Under the pieces are notes generated by a model. That model was not told the DNA's origin. It worked only from the letters and a program-made list of their open reading frames with translations, and ran no database searches. A stretch of 64,000 nt of DNA from Zonotrichia leucophrys gambelii. Lineage: Eukaryota > Chordata > Aves > Passeriformes > Passerellidae. Both the position numbers and the translations under genes were made by a program. This document shows, piece by piece, positions 60,669 through 64,000 of this stretch (position 1 is the stretch's first letter; the number at the start of each line of letters is the position of its first letter). Location of the stretch: NCBI RefSeq assembly GCF_028769735.1, contig NC_088178.1:3538001-3602000 (forward strand), written 5' to 3'.

Positions 60669-63600
60669 GTGAGCGGCCGGGGCGAGGGCGAAAGGGGCGC
60701 GATCGGCCTTCCTCCCCTCCCTCTTTTGTTGTGGTGGGTTTACTGGGGGAGGGGAGAGGCAGGCGGGGGGAGCGGGGCAGCCACGGCCCGGGGGATGCTC
60801 GCCCCGGCCGCCACGTCCCGGGGGATGCTCGCCTTCGCAGGAGCTTCCCCCCCACCCGCTGGAGTTGGGGATCGGGACTGCCCGGCAGCCCCGGCGGGAG
60901 CGAGGTGGCACCGCCGGGAATCGGGACCTGCGGGGTTCGGTCGCTGTCACCGCAGCGATTCCGAGCTCTGGTTTTGTTTACAAAGGTAAAGGTAACATGT
61001 GCCTTGTCCGACTGCTTGCCGAGGCGTTTGTGACTTGCCGTTGTACATTTGTGGGACTGTCTAGGTCCTGACAGAGCGAGCAATTTCGTTTTGACTGGGC
61101 TATTACAGCTGCCATCTGATTCTAGGTTGAAGTTTCTACCTCTCCACTTCTATTCTTGCTGCTATAAACCGAGACCGGAAATGTTTCATGTACACGTTTC
61201 TGTAACCTCTCTTAGAAGGACCCACACACCTTCAAATCTCCTTTGTAACCATATTTATTATTTTTTTTTTAAATATATATATACTTATTTATGCATTATG
61301 TTAAGATGTTGCCAAGTTTTGGAAGGAAAGATCAACTGAAACCTGTCTGCCTTGACAAGCATGTTGAGAGTAGATGTGCGGATGCATCTCAAATTTTAAA
61401 GACCTGAATCAGCTCTGGAGAGCTTGGCTGGCTTGGCTTTAAGCGGAGAGAGAGTTGTCAGTGTTTATAAAGTAAGGCTGCTTCTGACAGTACACGTTTT
61501 CTTTTGCTCAATAGAATGAGCTCAAGCAAAAAGATTAAGGAACGTGCAGCCAGCAGTCTAAAAGTAAATATCATCTTCTGTGACTGCTGACATGTAAGTA
61601 TCTATCAAAACAAGAGCACTCCACTAAATCTGGTTCTTAAAAATCTCAGTGTTATCACAGCTTTTGAGTTCAGGGAGCAGTATCAGCTTTAAAACCAAAA
61701 CAGCACATGCTTGCTGAGTGCCTGACCCACAGTTAAACTAAGAGTTATTTTATTGCAACTTCACGTTCTACTCTTTGTATCTTTGTACGTTAAAAGGCAC
61801 TTTGGCTAAAACATTGCTATCACAGACTGCACACTCACAGTGTCGGACATCTCAGAAGTCATGCACATACCCCACTTCTTTCAGTGGGGTGTGTCTGAGT
61901 TTTTAGTAGCAGGGCAGAATGCTGTAGAGACTGCTGTGTACACTCCTGCTGATGTCAAACTGTCTTCTCATGCTTTGGCCAGGATGACTCTTTGGTTCCT
62001 GCTCCTACAAGGCAAGGACAGAAAGGACGTTTGGGGAAGTGCATTACAGCATGTGGGGATGTGTAGTGACTTCCCAATAACACAGTTGACACTGACTCAA
62101 GCACTTCTTTTTGTTGTTGCTGCATGTTTTGGTAGTAATTTAGTTCAGCATCCTTCTAGCTCCTCCCCACACCCTACTAAATTTTAAAGGTAGACAGTAG
62201 GGAGAATTATTTACATGTAGTGGCAGGGAAATGGAGAGGAAAAGCTTTCTGAAGCAAGCATGCACACCGAGAAGACAAATTATGTGCCCTGCCAGTCCTT
62301 CTGCTCTGTCTTCCATAGAATGAGAAACAAGAATGAGCCTGGAAGGCCAACACACTGAATAAAACTGTTCAGTGCCACATTAAAAGAACATTGCTCTGGG
62401 ATAAGAGCGATGGTATCTATCAGAATAATTTCACTACTATTTATATTGCTTAGGTTATCTGCTTCAGTGCTAAGGTAATGGATGTAGCTTTACTTAGGGT
62501 CTGTACTTAGGATTGTTTTTGTTATTTTCCTTGTAGACTGTAGAGGAAGGTGTGACTTAAAAACAAGAAACAGCTTTTTATTCTGTTAGATTATGTAGAA
62601 GGGGTGGGACTTTTTGGCAACCCAGGTTTTGAGAGTTTCAGAGCAGGTTTCAAACTTCTCTTCCATCTTGGTGAATGCCTCAGCTGTGTTAAATTGTTTC
62701 CTGATTCCATTCACATTTTAGTAGGAATGAGTTAACAAGTCAATATTAATAATCTGTAGCAAATGCTGATAAAGTTGGGTACCTTTTTAATTACTTGTCT
62801 TGGGCAAAAACTGAAATGCATATAATGTTCCTAAATCTGGAGTTCACTTCCTTTGTCAGAAAACTGTTTCCTGTGATCCTGACTCTCCTTGTCTAAGGGA
62901 ATTTTTTATCATCAACTTGTATTCTTATTTTTCATTTAATGACCTTGCTCTCCTGTTTTACTTAGCCAGCAGCAAGCCAGGTTTTCTTTAAGTGAGTCAT
63001 ATGCTTCTGCTGCTGAGATGCTCTGGTTGCTGGTGGTGTTACTTGATCCAGATGCCTCTTTTCTGGTAACTTCCTTCTGAACTCCACCTTCCATCCTGTT
63101 TCTGGGACATGTATTCACAGTGTATGGAAAGTGATGGCAAAAGCACAGGATTGTGGGTTAGCACTCTTGGACCAGTGGCTAAAGCAGCCAGTCACAGGAT
63201 GGGGCTGGATTTTCTCCCTTCCTATGGATGTGAAGAAGACAACCTGTTTATAAATCCCTACCTCATGTTGGCAGCTTTCCTACCACATTGTGCCAGCAGC
63301 AAACCTTGCCGAGTGCTCCTGCCAGGCTTCATTTTGAGGGGTTGCTTCTTCTGGATTGTTTATGAAAAGGATGGAAATAAACAATGTTTTCAGCCTCAGA
63401 CCTGTTTTGCTACAGGATTTTGAAGAGCAGTTTGACTCAAATGGATGAAGATTAAAACCCTCTTTGCTAAGCTACTGGAAATCTGAGACAAACATTTTCA
63501 CCCAGCTGATTTGAACCATAGATGTCCTTGAGAATCAAGAGATTGAGTAGAGCCAGTCTGTCCCATGATTATTTGCTGGGTTATGGTTTGTGTGGCAGAA

Positions 63601-64000
63601 GCTCTACAGGAGAGGCACTTGGAACAAAGAATTTGAGGATGTTTTCTGGAAAGAGCAAGGGATCTGCACTGTGGCTCCCCACTATTCCATCATGAGAACA
63701 GACACCTGGGCTGCTGGGGCTCTCAGCTCACTGTGGTATTGAGTTCTGTGTGTGACATTGAGCAGAAAACTCCTAAGCAAGCTGATACCCTCATGTGATT
63801 CCATTAGTTATGGAGTTCTCCAGGATGCAAGAAGATAATAATGGAATTTGCAATCTTCTGCAGTTAGCCCTTTAAAGCACCCCTTTGTGAGCATTGCTGG
63901 CATGTTGTCAGTGACTCACAGAAGCAGGCTGGGGATTGTAAGCATGCTGGTTGCTGTTGGTGTAGTAGGAAGGGTGAGTGTGAACATGAGGATTGTACAA
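60669..64000 (+). other. ABL2: ABL2 intron 1 (5' part)
   Basis: It begins with GC-rich sequence holding a 30-bp tandem repeat, then is AT-rich. An (AT)-rich/poly-T tract lies at about 61253-61283. I looked for the alternative 1a first exon and did not find it. A 104-codon open stretch at 63109-63423 has no splice or start support. Confidence 0.7.
60781..60840. repeat. 30-bp tandem repeat, two copies
   Basis: 60781-60810 and 60811-60840 share 'ccacg' and then 'cccgggggatgctcgcc', with a few differences. It lies in the 5' end of ABL2 intron 1, inside the CpG island. Confidence 0.85.

Larger units (their letters stand above)
60180..60960 (+). promoter_or_regulatory. ABL2: CpG-island promoter of ABL2
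   Basis: Dense CpG content begins right after the CR1 end and covers the 5' UTR, first coding exon and start of intron 1. It includes a long pyrimidine tract (about 60218-60287, TCCCTCCCTCC-like) and a perfect YY1-type site AAGATGGCGGC at 60343-60353. No TATA box was seen. The long open frames on both strands here, including a 350-codon one on the minus strand, are GC artefacts. Confidence 0.85.

Noticed and set aside
60031..61083. 350-codon open frame on the minus strand over the ABL2 promoter
   Set aside because: It is antisense to the ABL2 first exon in a CpG island where stop codons are rare. The composition is Arg/Pro/Gly only because of GC content.
63109..63423. 104-codon open frame in ABL2 intron 1 as a possible alternative first exon
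   Set aside because: It is not in a CpG-rich promoter, has no donor in the right place and does not resemble the known ABL2 1a N-terminus.

Overview
The window is vertebrate nuclear DNA, most likely from a bird and perhaps a songbird. It has multi-exon genes with GT-AG introns, two CpG-island promoters, and several 5'-truncated CR1 LINE fragments whose 3' ends read like 'TTCTRTGATTCT'. The podocin gene is much more compact than in mammals. There is no operon-like, CRISPR or prokaryotic content. Gene names come from recognising the encoded proteins from memory. No database search was possible.

Layout: (1) 1-4.95 kb, plus strand: NPHS2 (podocin) exons 2-8. Exon 1 lies left of the window. (2) 5-21.5 kb: the interval where AXDND1 sits in mammals. 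There is no long clean gene, but five exon-like blocks on the plus strand (12.16, 14.44, 17.91, 18.07 and 19.82 kb) have splice signals and join in one open reading frame. Their strand is opposite to what the mammalian gene order predicts. One competing exon-like block is on the minus strand at 9.5 kb. (3) 21.5-44.4 kb, minus strand: the complete coding sequence of SOAT1 (sterol O-acyltransferase 1), 15 coding exons and 551 codons, with a CpG-island promoter at about 44.0-44.6 kb. (4) 44.6-59.1 kb: an intergenic stretch without a convincing gene, holding CR1 fragments, low-complexity tracts and possible LTR pieces. (5) 60.2-64 kb, plus strand: CpG-island promoter, first coding exon (1b type) and start of intron 1 of ABL2 (ARG kinase). 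CR1 debris abuts the promoter.

The order NPHS2 - (AXDND1 interval) - SOAT1 - ABL2, with NPHS2 and ABL2 on one strand and SOAT1 on the other, is the mirror image of human 1q25. The genes are not one pathway: podocin scaffolds cholesterol-rich slit-diaphragm membrane, SOAT1 esterifies cholesterol in the ER, and ABL2 is a cytoskeletal tyrosine kinase. SOAT1 and ABL2 are divergent but about 16 kb apart, so they do not share a promoter. The most interesting parts are the unexplained plus-strand exon chain, the paired CACGTG boxes of the SOAT1 promoter, and lineage-specific changes at the SOAT1 C-terminus and ABL2 N-terminus.
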